Positions 48,301-55,686 are shown, numbered from the stretch's first letter. The stretch is 64,000 nucleotides of DNA from Bradyrhizobium zhanjiangense (GCF_004114935.1 NZ_CP022221.1:2253001-2317000), one strand, 5' to 3'. Numbers and translations are program-made. Notes: generated from the letters alone by a model not told the origin.

Positions 48301-50299
48301 CTTTGGAACTTACGAGGGCGTTCACCACGAGCTTCGGCGCGACATCCGTCAGCTACTGAACCAGGAACTGGTGACTGGCCAGGAAATAGAGGAAAAGCTC
48401 GACAGAGCGAGGCGCGAGATCAAGGCTGCATATCATCCGGTCGCCCACGAGCTTGCCGAGTTGCTCGCCACCGACCTCGAGGCGTGGGCAGAAAGCGCGG
48501 AGGAGCAGGTGCTGCCCGAAACAGCCGAAAGCGTGAGCGACACCAAAATGACGGTGAGCCCAGCAATTGCGGAGCTTTTCCCAAACCTGCCGGAGGCCTA
48601 TCAGGCAGCCACTCACCCACGCGACCGTATCCGGGTTTTGCTCGACAACTATCCCGCGCGCATCGATCCGCGTCCGGATGGATACATTGCGGATGACTTC
48701 GTGCAAAGCGCAAGCAACCTCCTGAGCCTCGGTATCAAGGTCGGAACGGACGCCTTTAAATCCGACACGAGCGTCGAACTGTTTATAAAAAAAAGCCAAG
48801 GGCTCCAGCGGCTCCTACAACAGACGCCGGGCGTGAAGCCTGTGCCCTATGTTAAGAGCATGGCGGCCACTCTCAACCACGGAAGGTTCAATGTCGATAC
48901 GACCTTGGAGGACCTGAAGGACAATCCCACATTGGCGGCTTCAATCATGGAGGCCTCGATCAATCTTGCTGCGGAGAAACGGATCCTGCCTGTCCCCTTT
49001 GGCCGACAGCCTGCCGCGGAATCCGCCATCACGTTGACGCTAACCCGTGAGCACGCTTCAGAGCGCGCCCAAATTGAGGCTGCCCGCGCCGCAGCCGAAG
49101 AAAAGGAGATCACTGCAGCGGCGCTGCTGATTGCTGGAAATCTCCGGCAAAGGGGCATCCAGGTGAATATGCCCTATCTCGACCATCGGTTGAGAACGGA
49201 GAACTCCCTCAGAGACCAGCTCATGGAGATGAATGATGCCTTCGTGGGTGACGGACAGCCGATCAGCAATGCCGTTCGCCATGTCTTCGAAGTGCCGGAC
49301 AAAGATTTTGCACGTGCCTTCCGCCAAGCCATACTGGCGTTTGAAGAGCAAGGCTATGCCGAAATCAGCACAACCAATTGGTTCAAAATGAGCGCTCCGA
49401 CGTTTGTTGGCATGAAGACTGTGCTCGCCACGCCGGATGGCTACCGCTTCGAGGCAGAGTTCCATACGCCGGGCAGCTACAAGGCCAAAATTACCAATCA
49501 CGACACTTATAAGGAGCTCCAGGAGCTGCAGCGACTGCGCAGAGGCGATGCACCGGATTCCCGTAAGATGGAGCAGCTCGCGCAGCGCGCGCGAGAGGTT
49601 TGCAAAGAAGTTGCGATACCCGAAGGTGTCAAAAACATTTCCCATTGGTCAATCGAAGAGGCGCCTACCGATGGCCTTCGCGCGGCCTTCGGCTTGCGAT
49701 CTGCCCAACAGTCAAGGACGCTTAAGCCTAGTGCAAAGGAGGTCGTCGCGGCTCTTAACGGACGGCCGATCGTCCTCGTCGGCATGCCCGGTTCCGGAAA
49801 ATCCACCATCGGCTCCTATCTTGCGCGACGACTGGGGCTGCCCTTCATTGATTCCGACAAGAAAATCGAGACGGCCGCTCGCATGTCGATAACGGAGATC
49901 TTTGAGACCAAAGGAGAGCAGCATTTCAGGGAGCTCGAGGCGAGGTCGATTGCACGCGTTCTTGAGTCCGGACCGGTGGTGCTGGCAACCGGTGGTGGCG
50001 CGTTCATGCATGAGGAGACGCGGCGCCACGTTGCGGATAAGTCGGTCTCGATTTGGCTAAATACCGACATAGCCGAGATCAGGAAACGCCTTAGCCGTGA
50101 CAAAGTGCGCCCGCTGTTGCAGACCGCGAGCCGCGAGGACAAGATCGCGCAGCTGATCTACGAGCGCGAGCCATTCTATCAACTTGCCGATCTCACGGTT
50201 GTCCCCGGCCAAAAACGTGACAACAAGAACGCAGATCAATGTGTGGCCGCGCTGCATGCCCACCTTTGCGGTGAGCGACTTGGACCGGAAACCGGCTAA
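42305..50299 (+). CDS. Giant SKWP-repeat type III effector with RNA-polymerase-like motifs and shikimate-kinase domain
   Basis: 2664 residues. (1) About 1-320: disordered Ser/Arg/Gly-rich secretion region with three ~69-residue repeats. (2) About 415-1190: about 19 helical repeats of ~40 residues centred on LANLVNGFSKWPEE, the signature of the SKWP effectors of Ralstonia (RipS) and Xanthomonas (XopAD). (3) About 1190-1450: helical linker. (4) About 1450-2330: a region with DGCGFIKASLAE (Asp1650) and GEQKKLDGDFDGDTVVI (Asp1908, Asp1910, Asp1912), which look like the DGxGxIS..LA and DxDGD motifs of cellular RNA-dependent RNA polymerases. (5) About 2483-2655: shikimate-kinase fold with Walker A GMPGSGKST (2493-2501), PFIDSDKKIE, LATGGGAFM and a lid RDKVRPLL. 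No frameshift is seen. Secretion and polymerase activity are inferred. Confidence 0.85.
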   Translation: MRRIDERGKSPISEFGANESRSAEGSSAGSAYAPAEEGRSFSSVVGRMRSEPQDSDASYSRIAPRASGAGRLAGPPAGPHRLLGAALQGAIGGRKRPSDPYSGGPSRDAGPLPARGEESWRPDREAESSHADRRAPDTQSVSERSGRPGRWSTSNAPTQSIQREGSECTYDGAANREARLARSDCGRWRAHQPAESSQRGELSANTQPVSERGGRPGGWRIGGVPVQPIQSESSGRSHRTHGDAANLEIDPSHSDGGRRRADRAVERSQAGGLVPHSQSVSDLSGGPGRPHVDNSAVQKVQAGMPERPSRRSDELNAALREIASARDIGPFSRAVVRYSKQLRKQDDLSEFLQTAAARFDARFVAHLEENIRSSWGYATTCNAVSREAGGEAGIQACRSLAVRVSRLDKTLMKQMNPSALSLFASSFGRHPTAAECREAVVNIAEFCCDESFAFQELQSQSLALLVNGFAKWPAEESCGQATAAIAREVCSARLSEYTPQNLGNLANGFSKWPDRPHCAQAAGLLAGEICRRAACNNGLCDFNQQGLSNLVNGFGKWPDDRCGRAIVAIAREIVARADQLPDFTSQALANLVNGFRKWPEEDDCRRATAAIADEVIRRAQNNELGGLVAQDLANLGNGFSKWPNEAACRKATVEIGIELCRRAALDASLSDFWPQHLSNLVNGFSKWPEESILARAASVIGAVLCRRASRADGLSDFTPQHLANLVNGFVKWPEETRCNEAILAIADEVVRADASRLSSLAPQLLENLVSGFSSRPEETCRRATVKMADEILSRADREGQFPAFGLRSLANLVNGFGKWPEQCRDVAVAIAKEVLARKEELPACDPQAFALLVSGFSNWPKETICRDVTVAIANEIAAREEGLSDFDSQGLATLANGLIKWADEVDSSSAKIAIAREVIARAYLLPTFTASEVTSLLNAFCDWPETEDCLKAADLIATELCRRVSRDDKLVGFAPRHLALLANAFGKRPMGELNSRQAVVAIAEAFYSRADDLSILTYRHVTAAVNGFSKWPKENACLRATGLIAAELRRRAVSDGGLPDLTPPQLASLVNGFSKWPEDEDTSQAIFAVASELVRRGAAGLSHFNDWQLAVLINGLSKWPTAEVCLQAARLIANELCHRAARLPNFTEQYLGMLMNGFSKWPEEAACHRAVVDIARGLGRGGHWFGAFTTPQLRMIANALGRSITRGEDAGEIIETALLKDRLHQLAHHLHYANDRLEHSDVLTIAAIFKALAKGGLIEDLGLLAPIGLDRLNQLLRAPEFAAENNLETMGNLCAALVPLARSPHLRWHRRQALYLLNDVQPILEQKIEAHFNASKAERIRGPLASRGPALSVYQVLKARAVLATMFKRPDVEGKSSDLRMRQQELQRGTRKILASTRDLIQGDLSNMSWNMIAQIEADSPIDALDTFVEQNAATIRDKYPAAIFDVHKVLRAMDHDPRPPQGEAGLMRLPVVDMQGRPLPTEPETRYSIFHRLTSGTIEVVAVQLPAKPSAFMLARTFTYKGVPYRMDLFGGSKLKASKRTLSEIAAHAPGAPAAASSGGKLLAVPYAETAPGTSFEKLLRAWAPFKEAYWYTQRRGFAAPPAIKDLGPHDNVLEGAFRLLLTPDRPTSEAHPFKLTGPEGPIALRPHDGCGFIKASLAERMLAVRRAGPQEGPDRMPAYGEGRRSSVPAAALQHYPRSERVAEEAREMAKTWLESRGGESLIGEQLFRTVTAGHIDGPGAVAVPSSDNDLHVPKRKSETLTQTGGVLIGRSPYDKPNLRPLAAERVKLAADGDPTAAFLDRCVAMQYSFSVAQKSREELASDDPSFFAKGILIVVPDEMWPANYADRGLVMSAEDVKCHSSWTERKDRAKVDTAVDCVGILQATEVFAPGSLVAVPTGEQKKLDGDFDGDTVVIIGDRPQLYEHVRQFDEKEQARGVRSLKPPKSYTPAIEGNNYQFSRASQILAATRDALEIYTGLQRSFLAQSHEARRWFAERAIFGTYEGVHHELRRDIRQLLNQELVTGQEIEEKLDRARREIKAAYHPVAHELAELLATDLEAWAESAEEQVLPETAESVSDTKMTVSPAIAELFPNLPEAYQAATHPRDRIRVLLDNYPARIDPRPDGYIADDFVQSASNLLSLGIKVGTDAFKSDTSVELFIKKSQGLQRLLQQTPGVKPVPYVKSMAATLNHGRFNVDTTLEDLKDNPTLAASIMEASINLAAEKRILPVPFGRQPAAESAITLTLTREHASERAQIEAARAAAEEKEITAAALLIAGNLRQRGIQVNMPYLDHRLRTENSLRDQLMEMNDAFVGDGQPISNAVRHVFEVPDKDFARAFRQAILAFEEQGYAEISTTNWFKMSAPTFVGMKTVLATPDGYRFEAEFHTPGSYKAKITNHDTYKELQELQRLRRGDAPDSRKMEQLAQRAREVCKEVAIPEGVKNISHWSIEEAPTDGLRAAFGLRSAQQSRTLKPSAKEVVAALNGRPIVLVGMPGSGKSTIGSYLARRLGLPFIDSDKKIETAARMSITEIFETKGEQHFRELEARSIARVLESGPVVLATGGGAFMHEETRRHVADKSVSIWLNTDIAEIRKRLSRDKVRPLLQTASREDKIAQLIYEREPFYQLADLTVVPGQKRDNKNADQCVAALHAHLCGERLGPETG
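42670..43200 (+). repeat. Three diverged ~207-bp repeats in the effector N-terminus
   Basis: The segments starting near 42677, 42884 and 43091 each encode a variant of AES(S)H-A-x-tail, then TQSVSERSGRPGRW-like residues: DTQSVSERSGRPGRW, NTQPVSERGGRPGGW, HSQSVSDLSGGPGRP. Spacing is about 207 bp (69 codons), so the reading frame is kept. The encoded region is low-complexity and predicted disordered. Confidence 0.65.
43545..45960 (+). repeat. About 19 SKWP repeats (~40 residues each)
   Basis: Tandem units with the core NLVNGFSKWPEE, followed by a C-x-x-A-helix (CRRATVAIADEVIRRA) and a short linker with an aromatic (FTPQHLA). Clear units include GNLANGFSKWPD, SNLVNGFGKWPD, ANLVNGFRKWPE, SNLVNGFSKWPE and GMLMNGFSKWPE; the first and last units are degenerate. 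The spacing is about 120-125 bp. The helix-turn-helix pattern predicts an alpha-solenoid. Confidence 0.85.
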
Positions 50300-50302
50300 T
50301 GT

Positions 50303-50346
50303 CATGGAAGCGACACCGTGATGTCGTCGCTCACAAGGCTTCCATG
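50303..50346 (+). other. Inverted repeat just after the effector gene
   Basis: CATGGAAGC (50303-50311) pairs with GCTTCCATG (50338-50346), and inside it GCGAC can pair with GTCG, giving an extended hairpin 4 bp after the effector stop. No T-run follows. It may be a transcription end or the end of the degenerate insertion sequence that follows. Confidence 0.5.
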
Positions 50347-50377
50347 ATCGTCAATGTCGCGCTGGGGAGGACGAGGC

Positions 50378-50815
50378 ATGAGATATCCCGCCTCCGAGAA
50401 GGCCGAGATCATCCATTTGGCCGAGCCATCGCACTTTCCGGCCAAGCGCACACTGGACAAGCTCGGGATCCCGCGCGCCAGATCCTATCGCTGGTATGAT
50501 CGCCACCGCGAGGGAGGCGTTGAAGCGCTGGTCGATCATCGGTCTCGACCAGATCGGGTTTGGAATCGCATCCCCGACGATGTGCTGGGCCAGATCTTCG
50601 AAATGGCGCTGGAGATTCCTGCGCTGTCGCCACGCGAGCTGGCCGTGCGGTTCACCGACGAACGGAAGTACTTTGTATCCGAGCGTCGGTCTATCGGCTG
50701 CTGAAGGCGCATGACCTCATCACCAGCCCGGCCTATGTGGTGATCAAGGCCGCGAACGATTTCAAGAACAAGACGACCGCCGTCAGCCAGCTCTGGCAGA
50801 CCGACTTCACCTGCC
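50378..50815 (+). pseudogene. IS3-type transposase 5' remnant, frameshifted and truncated
   Basis: A helix-turn-helix N-terminus (MRYPASEKAEIIHLAEPSHF, AKRTLDKLGIPRARSYRWYD) and linker (ALSPRELAVRFTDERKYFVS) are followed, after a frame change near 50690, by SVYRLLKAHDLITSPAYVVI and TTAVSQLWQTDFT. The last is the start of the integrase core with its first catalytic Asp. The rest of the core is missing. Confidence 0.75.
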
Positions 50816-51059
50816 GTGCGCCTCGCCCCACATTTGGGGAAGCGCGTACGACTGGAATGCAAAACAGAAAGGAGGACCAAGAGAAAAAATGTCTTGTCCC
50901 CTGCTGTGAGGGGACATGAGCCCAAGCGGCGGCGACCTGTCGTCAACTGGCAGGATGACGCAGCCAGCAGGTAACGCGGCAACTCAGGCCGGTCTTGAGG
51001 AGATTGGTTACCCTGTTAGGTAGCTGTCATCCGGGCGAGAGACTGGAGCAACCATTACT
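50816..51059. other. Gap with no recognisable gene
   Basis: Sequence between the truncated transposase and the next small frame. A short repeat with alternating TGTCCCCTGC and GAGGGGACA near 50893-50920 can form a hairpin. No gene is supported. Confidence 0.3.
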
Positions 51060-51278
51060 CTATAGCGGCGATCGCCAGCCATGCTGAGCAAACCAGCTCG
51101 GCACGCCCGTGATGACGGCGACGATCAGCCCGCTCCAGAAGTAAGAGCGCCTGCTCGCAGCCCGTACAGACCGCAAATAGAGGAATGCCCCAAGAAGCGT
51201 TCCATAGTTTTGTTCGAATGCCCCGTTCAGCCTGGAGATCTCGATGAGGTCCGAGGGCGGTTCGCTTCGATGCGCCAT
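51060..51278 (-). CDS. Small hypothetical membrane protein (doubtful)
   Basis: About 72 residues from ATG 51278, preceded by AAAGGAAA. One hydrophobic helix (YFWSGLIVAVITGVPSWF) follows a polar part (ISRLNGAFEQNYGTLLGAFL). It could be a fragment of a larger gene. No family recognised. Confidence 0.3.
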   Translation of the reverse strand: MAHRSEPPSDLIEISRLNGAFEQNYGTLLGAFLYLRSVRAASRRSYFWSGLIVAVITGVPSWFAQHGWRSPL

Positions 51279-51369
51279 CGAGCAATTTCCTTTCCTGCCA
51301 AAGCAAGCCAGGCACCCCATAAATCACTGATTTGCCCGACGGCACAAGAAGCGGAAGCAGAAGGTCTTT

Positions 51370-51481
51370 GGGAAGCGGTTACCCGGATCGCCAGCCCCTT
51401 GCAGGCATCGTCCTTGACCTCGAAGCGCTCAGTCCCTTGGGCCTTGAGCGAGGCGACGTAGCGGTCGGTGAAACGCGGCAT
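51370..51481 (-). pseudogene. Integrase N-terminal (DUF4102) fragment
   Basis: Minus-strand MPRFTDRYVASLKAQGTERF and EVKDDACKGLAIRVTASQ match the N-terminal DUF4102 domain of P4-type tyrosine integrases (pattern LTDxxVxxLKPxGxxxYxVxDxxxxGLxLRV). The catalytic domain is absent. It marks the right edge of the accessory insert. Confidence 0.65.
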
Positions 51482-51811
51482 CTGATTCCGGCTCCGGGGT
51501 TCGGCGCGCGGTTTCCCCCGGGGAAACGTTTGCACCAAGGCTTGTTCGTCCCTGTTCTGTTTGAGCTAAGCCTGGCGGCGGCAATTAAAGGGACAGTTAG
51601 ATGAATGGGTTACATGGATCGCCTTTGACAAGCCCAGACAGTCTTAGAATCTAAATTTTTGGGATTTCGTGTCCTCCGCGAAGCGGCTGCTGCTCCTAGG
51701 GCCCGCTTGGCACCTACCCAACTTTACCCAGTCGCGCTCGTATCCGGACTTATGAGCCATTTTACTCCGATCTAGACCTCCAACTGTCCAGAAACGTCCA
51801 GGAGGAAGATC
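51482..51811. other. Leader region of the second metabolic cluster
   Basis: No gene is seen from the integrase fragment to the Tm-1-like gene. It holds the operator repeat at 51714 and, 37 bp after it, GATCTAGACC at 51769-51778, which resembles the palindrome GGTCTAGACC at 13150. Confidence 0.45.
51714..51731 (+). promoter_or_regulatory. Putative operator: CTACCCAA/TTACCCAG, 10-bp spacing
   Basis: CTACCCAA at 51714-51721 and TTACCCAG at 51724-51731, 80 bp before the GTG start of the Tm-1-like gene. Same spacing, orientation and core as the sites at 3620, 13095 and 57279. Confidence 0.6.
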
Positions 51812-53062
51812 GTGTCTCACCATTGCGCGGACGACCAGAGGTCGGTCCGGGATGGTCACCCGTCCGATCTTGCCGGCAAGGTCGCGATCGTCGCAACCCT
51901 GGACACAAAGGGCCGCGAAACCGCTTATCTCGCACGAGTGATCGAACAGTGGGGCCGCAAGACTCTTACGATAGATGTAGGCACATCAAACAGGAGGGGC
52001 AGAAGCGAGCCGCACGGCAGCGATGCACGGGTGGCTGCACCCGCCGAGCTCTTACGGGAAATAGCTGCAAGCGCGCGTGAAGAGGTGAAGGAGCTCCTGC
52101 GATCAGGTGCGATCGACGCCATCATCGGCGTAGCGGGCGGCAAAGGCAGCGCAGTCTTCGGTGAAGTGGTTTCGGATTTGCCGTATGGCTTCCCGAAGCT
52201 GCTGGTGAGCAGCGCGAGGCCAGCCCTCCTGGCCGAACTGGCCCTCCACAACGACATCATCCTCTATCCGACCCTGGTCGATCTTTTCGGGATCAACGCG
52301 TTCACCGAACGCGTTCTCGACAATGCGGGGCGGGCCATTGCGGCGATGCGCCATGTGCCCGCTCAACACCGGCAGAAGAGGAAGACAGTTGCGATCACGG
52401 CCTTTGGAGTCACGACGCCGGCGGCAAATCGCTGTGTCGCGCGGCTGGCAGAGGCAGGCATCGACGCGATTGTCTTTCCGGCCAATGGCGCCGGTGGACG
52501 CAAGATGGAGCAACTCGTGTCCGCCGGTGAGTTCGATGCGGTGCTCGATCTGACCACAACTGAACTCGCTGACGAGCTTGTCGGCGGCACCGCCAGTGCA
52601 GGTCCGGATCGGCTCAAAGCAGCTTCTCACCGCATGATTCCGCAGCTCATAGCCCCGGGGGCCGTCGATATGGTGAATTTTGGCCTTCCCTCGAGCGTGC
52701 CTGCCGAATTCAAGGGGCGCCAATTCTATTCGCATACTCCCTTCACGACGCTCATGCGCACGACCGTCTCGGAGAACGAGCGCATAGGCAGGCTCACAGC
52801 CGAGCGCCTTTCGCAAGCAAAGGCGCCCGCCCTCGTTTTGTGGCCGGCCAAGGGGGTGTCTGACTATGACCGGGACGGCGGCATCTTTCGAAATCCTGAA
52901 GCCGATAGAGCCTGGTTCAACGCGGTCAGGCGACACCTGCCGCGCTCGATCATCGCCCGCGAGTTGGACTGTCACATCAATGATCCGGAATTTGCGGAGG
53001 CGGCCGCATCGTGGATCGTCGAACAATTGATACCAGGAGGGTCATCCGGTGCGGATGTTTGA
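51812..53062 (+). CDS. Tm-1-like ATP-binding protein (UPF0261)
   Basis: 416 residues from GTG 51812, with AGGAGG 8 nt upstream. Landmarks are the opening strand VAIVATLDTKGRETAYLARV, the glycine-rich IIGVAGGKGSAVFGEVVSDL, LVSSARPALLAELAL, FPANGAGGRKMEQLVSAGEF, DLTTTELADELVGGTASAGP and VDMVNFGLPSSVP. In the plant resistance protein Tm-1 this domain is fused to a TIM barrel; here the barrel is the next gene, overlapping by 14 bp. The biochemical reaction of the family is not established; the Tm-1 fold binds nucleotide. It heads the second operator-controlled cluster. Confidence 0.88.
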   Translation: MSHHCADDQRSVRDGHPSDLAGKVAIVATLDTKGRETAYLARVIEQWGRKTLTIDVGTSNRRGRSEPHGSDARVAAPAELLREIAASAREEVKELLRSGAIDAIIGVAGGKGSAVFGEVVSDLPYGFPKLLVSSARPALLAELALHNDIILYPTLVDLFGINAFTERVLDNAGRAIAAMRHVPAQHRQKRKTVAITAFGVTTPAANRCVARLAEAGIDAIVFPANGAGGRKMEQLVSAGEFDAVLDLTTTELADELVGGTASAGPDRLKAASHRMIPQLIAPGAVDMVNFGLPSSVPAEFKGRQFYSHTPFTTLMRTTVSENERIGRLTAERLSQAKAPALVLWPAKGVSDYDRDGGIFRNPEADRAWFNAVRRHLPRSIIARELDCHINDPEFAEAAASWIVEQLIPGGSSGADV

Positions 53063-53918
53063 TCGGGCCGAAATACTCGCAAAGATCACAGCTCAAGTTG
53101 CGGCTGGGAGGGCAGTGCTTGCCGCGGCGAGCAGTTGCGGCCTCGTCGCAAAATGTGCAGCTCTCGGCGGCGCCGACATGCTTGTGGTCTACAGCACCGG
53201 GTTATCGCGGTTGATGGGGTTGCCGACGAGCCGGATCGGCGATTCCAATGCGCGCACGCTCGAACTCGCTGCGGAGATCCGCAACGTCGTCTCCTCCGTT
53301 CCTGTTATAGGCGGTGTCGAGGCTTGGGATCCACTCCGGCTCGACCTCGATGATCTCTTGGACAAGTTCTGGGCTGCCGGATTCTCCGGCGTGATCAATT
53401 ACCCGACCATTTCAACGATGGGTGAGAAATGGCGCGATCGTCGAGGCCGCGTCGGGCTCGGCTTTGAGCGTGAGGTCGAGATGGTCGCGACGGCCCGCAA
53501 GAAGAACATCTTCTCGCTCGCCTATGTCGCAAGCGCGCCCGATGCCAAAGCGATGGCAACCGCGGGAGCCGACTGCATCGTCCCACATGTCGGCGCAACG
53601 CGCGGCGGACTTGTTGGTCATGAGGAGGGACAGTCGATCGAAGAGGCCATCAGGCGCATCAACGAGATCAATGCTGCGGCTCAAGCCGTCCGCCCGGACG
53701 TCATCCTTCTCTGCCATGGCGGAGCAATCGCCGAGCCTCAGGATACTTCGGAAGTCTACCGATCGACCGGATGTGTCGGTTTCGTTGGCGCCTCCTCCAT
53801 CGAACGGATCCCGATCGAGCGGGCGGTGAAGGCTGCAGCCGAAGAATTCAAAGCCGTTCCGCTCCCGCGAAAGCGTCAGCATTCACTGCAGAATCTGCAC
53901 CGAGGCACGAATGAATAG
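53049..53918 (+). CDS. PEP-hydrolase-like TIM-barrel protein (COG5564)
   Basis: 289 residues from GTG 53049 (AGGAGGG 7 nt upstream). The barrel is complete: VLAAASSCGLVAKCAALGGA, DMLVVYSTGLSRLMGLPTSR, VPVIGGVEAWDPL, FSGVINYPTI, GLGFEREVEMVATARKKNIF, ADCIVPHVGATRGGLVG, ILLCHGGAIAEPQDTSEVYR and the terminal GFVGASSIERIPIE. The family is annotated as phosphoenolpyruvate-hydrolase-like or a possible signal-transduction barrel. It is the full-length counterpart of the regulator's barrel and the half-barrel at 12478. It pairs with the preceding gene as the two halves of plant Tm-1. Confidence 0.88.
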   Translation: MRMFDRAEILAKITAQVAAGRAVLAAASSCGLVAKCAALGGADMLVVYSTGLSRLMGLPTSRIGDSNARTLELAAEIRNVVSSVPVIGGVEAWDPLRLDLDDLLDKFWAAGFSGVINYPTISTMGEKWRDRRGRVGLGFEREVEMVATARKKNIFSLAYVASAPDAKAMATAGADCIVPHVGATRGGLVGHEEGQSIEEAIRRINEINAAAQAVRPDVILLCHGGAIAEPQDTSEVYRSTGCVGFVGASSIERIPIERAVKAAAEEFKAVPLPRKRQHSLQNLHRGTNE

Positions 53919-55686
53919 CCCAATCACCGAATTGAAACCCAATTCCGCTTCCTTCTCCAAAGCGAGCAAGCCAACGCACGATTGGGAGACGGACCTGCTC
54001 GTGATCGGCAGCGGCGCGGCTGGACTGTCCGCAGCGCTCTATGCGGCAAAGGCCGGACTTCGGGTGACGGTGTGCGAGAAGTCTGGCCGGCTCGGTGGTA
54101 CGACCGCTCTGTCGAACGGCATGATCTGGATTCCATGCTCAATGCAGGCCCGAGCAGCGAAAATCGATGATTCGATTGCGAATGCGAAGATCTATCTGCA
54201 ACACGAACTTGGCGACTACTATCGCCCCGAGTTCGTGGACGCCTATCTTGAAGACGGCCCAGCGGCACTCGCCAGCTTGGAGGATGGGAGTGAAGTCAAA
54301 TTCACGCTGGCCTCCGCTCCGGATTATCATTCCAGCCAAATCGGCGGGATCGACAAGGGCCGGGCGCTGAGCCCCGCACCTTACGACGGACGGCTTCTAG
54401 GCAAGGATTTCGACCTGATAGGTGATCCGATTCGCGTCGTGCTCGGCGGCATGATGATTTCGTCCGGCGAGGTCAGAAGCTTCCTCAATCCCTTCCAGTC
54501 GGCTGCCTCGCTCAAGCACGTCCTGCGCCGGGTCAGCCGCTACGCAGGCGACCGGCTGCGCTACAGGAGGGGCACTGAACTCAGTGGCGGCAATGCTCTG
54601 ATCGCGCGGTTATTGGTAAGCCTTCGCAGATATGGCATTGAAATCTGGCCAAGCTGCCCAGCGGTTGATCTGACGAGGGAGAGCGGGAGAGTCACTGGAG
54701 CAATCGTCAAGCGCGATGGCGCCGATCTCCGCATCCGCGCCTCTCACGGGGTGATCCTGGCAACTGGTGGGTTTGCGCGGAACGGTCAATTGCGAGCCCA
54801 GCTCAGCCGAGCCCACCAGCACAATGATACGTTGGCTCACAGCGATGTCACTGGAGACGGCATTACGCTCGCAGGCAAGCTCGGAGCTGCGATCGATAAT
54901 GACGTTGCATCGAGCGGCTTCTGGACGCCCGTGTCGATCCTCAGGAACGGCCGCGCCTCGCAAGTGGTCCCGTACGGCTGGCTCGATCGTGGCCGTCCAG
55001 GTGTCATCGCGGTGGGGCCAAATGCCAAGCGCTTCGTCAACGAATCCAATTCTTACCATGACATCTGCCTTGCCATGTTCAACAACGGCTATCCGGCGGA
55101 CAAGAGGTTCTATTTCATCTGCGATAAGGAATTCGTCCGCCTCAGAGGCATGGGACACCTGCTCCCCTGGCCCTGGACTTTGAGTATCAAGAAATATGCC
55201 CGCTTGGGCTACATCGAGATTGGCCGGACGATTGCGGAGCTTGCGGCGGAATTGGGACTCGACCCGCAAGAGCTCCAAAAGACCGTTGAAGAACATAACG
55301 CCCACGCAGCTGAAGGACGCGATCCGCTTTTCAAACGCGGCGAATCGGCTTTCAACCGAACCCTGGGAGATCCCGCGGTCGGAAAGAAAAACCCGAACCT
55401 TGGAGCTATCAAAAACGGGCCATTCATTGCGCTTCCGATTGTCCCGGCGACTCTTGGAACTGCGACCGGCCTGTCAACGGATCCTGGCGGAAGGGTCCTA
55501 AATGGAAACGGCGTGCCGATCGCAGGTCTTTATGCCTGCGGCAACGACATGACCTCACCGATGCGTGGGATCTACCCTGGGGCAGGCATTACGATCGGAC
55601 CAGCCATCGTGTTCGCCTACCGCGCGGTGAACAGCATCGTACAATCCACCCATCGAGAACAGACGGCGGCGGCATCCGGAGCGTAA
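53911..55686 (+). CDS. FAD-dependent dehydrogenase (fumarate reductase/ketosteroid dehydrogenase type)
   Basis: 591 residues. The FAD dinucleotide motif near residue 30 is LVIGSGAAGLSAALYAAKAG followed by VCEKSGRLGGTTALSNGMIW. A second FAD contact is GVILATGGFARNGQLR near residue 290, and the C-terminal flavin motif is GLYACGNDMTSPMRGIYPGA with GITIGPAIVFAYRAV. This layout is that of the FAD_binding_2 family, which includes 3-ketosteroid-delta1-dehydrogenase and fumarate reductases. The substrate is unknown. It overlaps the barrel gene by 8 bp. Confidence 0.87.
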   Translation: MNSPITELKPNSASFSKASKPTHDWETDLLVIGSGAAGLSAALYAAKAGLRVTVCEKSGRLGGTTALSNGMIWIPCSMQARAAKIDDSIANAKIYLQHELGDYYRPEFVDAYLEDGPAALASLEDGSEVKFTLASAPDYHSSQIGGIDKGRALSPAPYDGRLLGKDFDLIGDPIRVVLGGMMISSGEVRSFLNPFQSAASLKHVLRRVSRYAGDRLRYRRGTELSGGNALIARLLVSLRRYGIEIWPSCPAVDLTRESGRVTGAIVKRDGADLRIRASHGVILATGGFARNGQLRAQLSRAHQHNDTLAHSDVTGDGITLAGKLGAAIDNDVASSGFWTPVSILRNGRASQVVPYGWLDRGRPGVIAVGPNAKRFVNESNSYHDICLAMFNNGYPADKRFYFICDKEFVRLRGMGHLLPWPWTLSIKKYARLGYIEIGRTIAELAAELGLDPQELQKTVEEHNAHAAEGRDPLFKRGESAFNRTLGDPAVGKKNPNLGAIKNGPFIALPIVPATLGTATGLSTDPGGRVLNGNGVPIAGLYACGNDMTSPMRGIYPGAGITIGPAIVFAYRAVNSIVQSTHREQTAAASGA

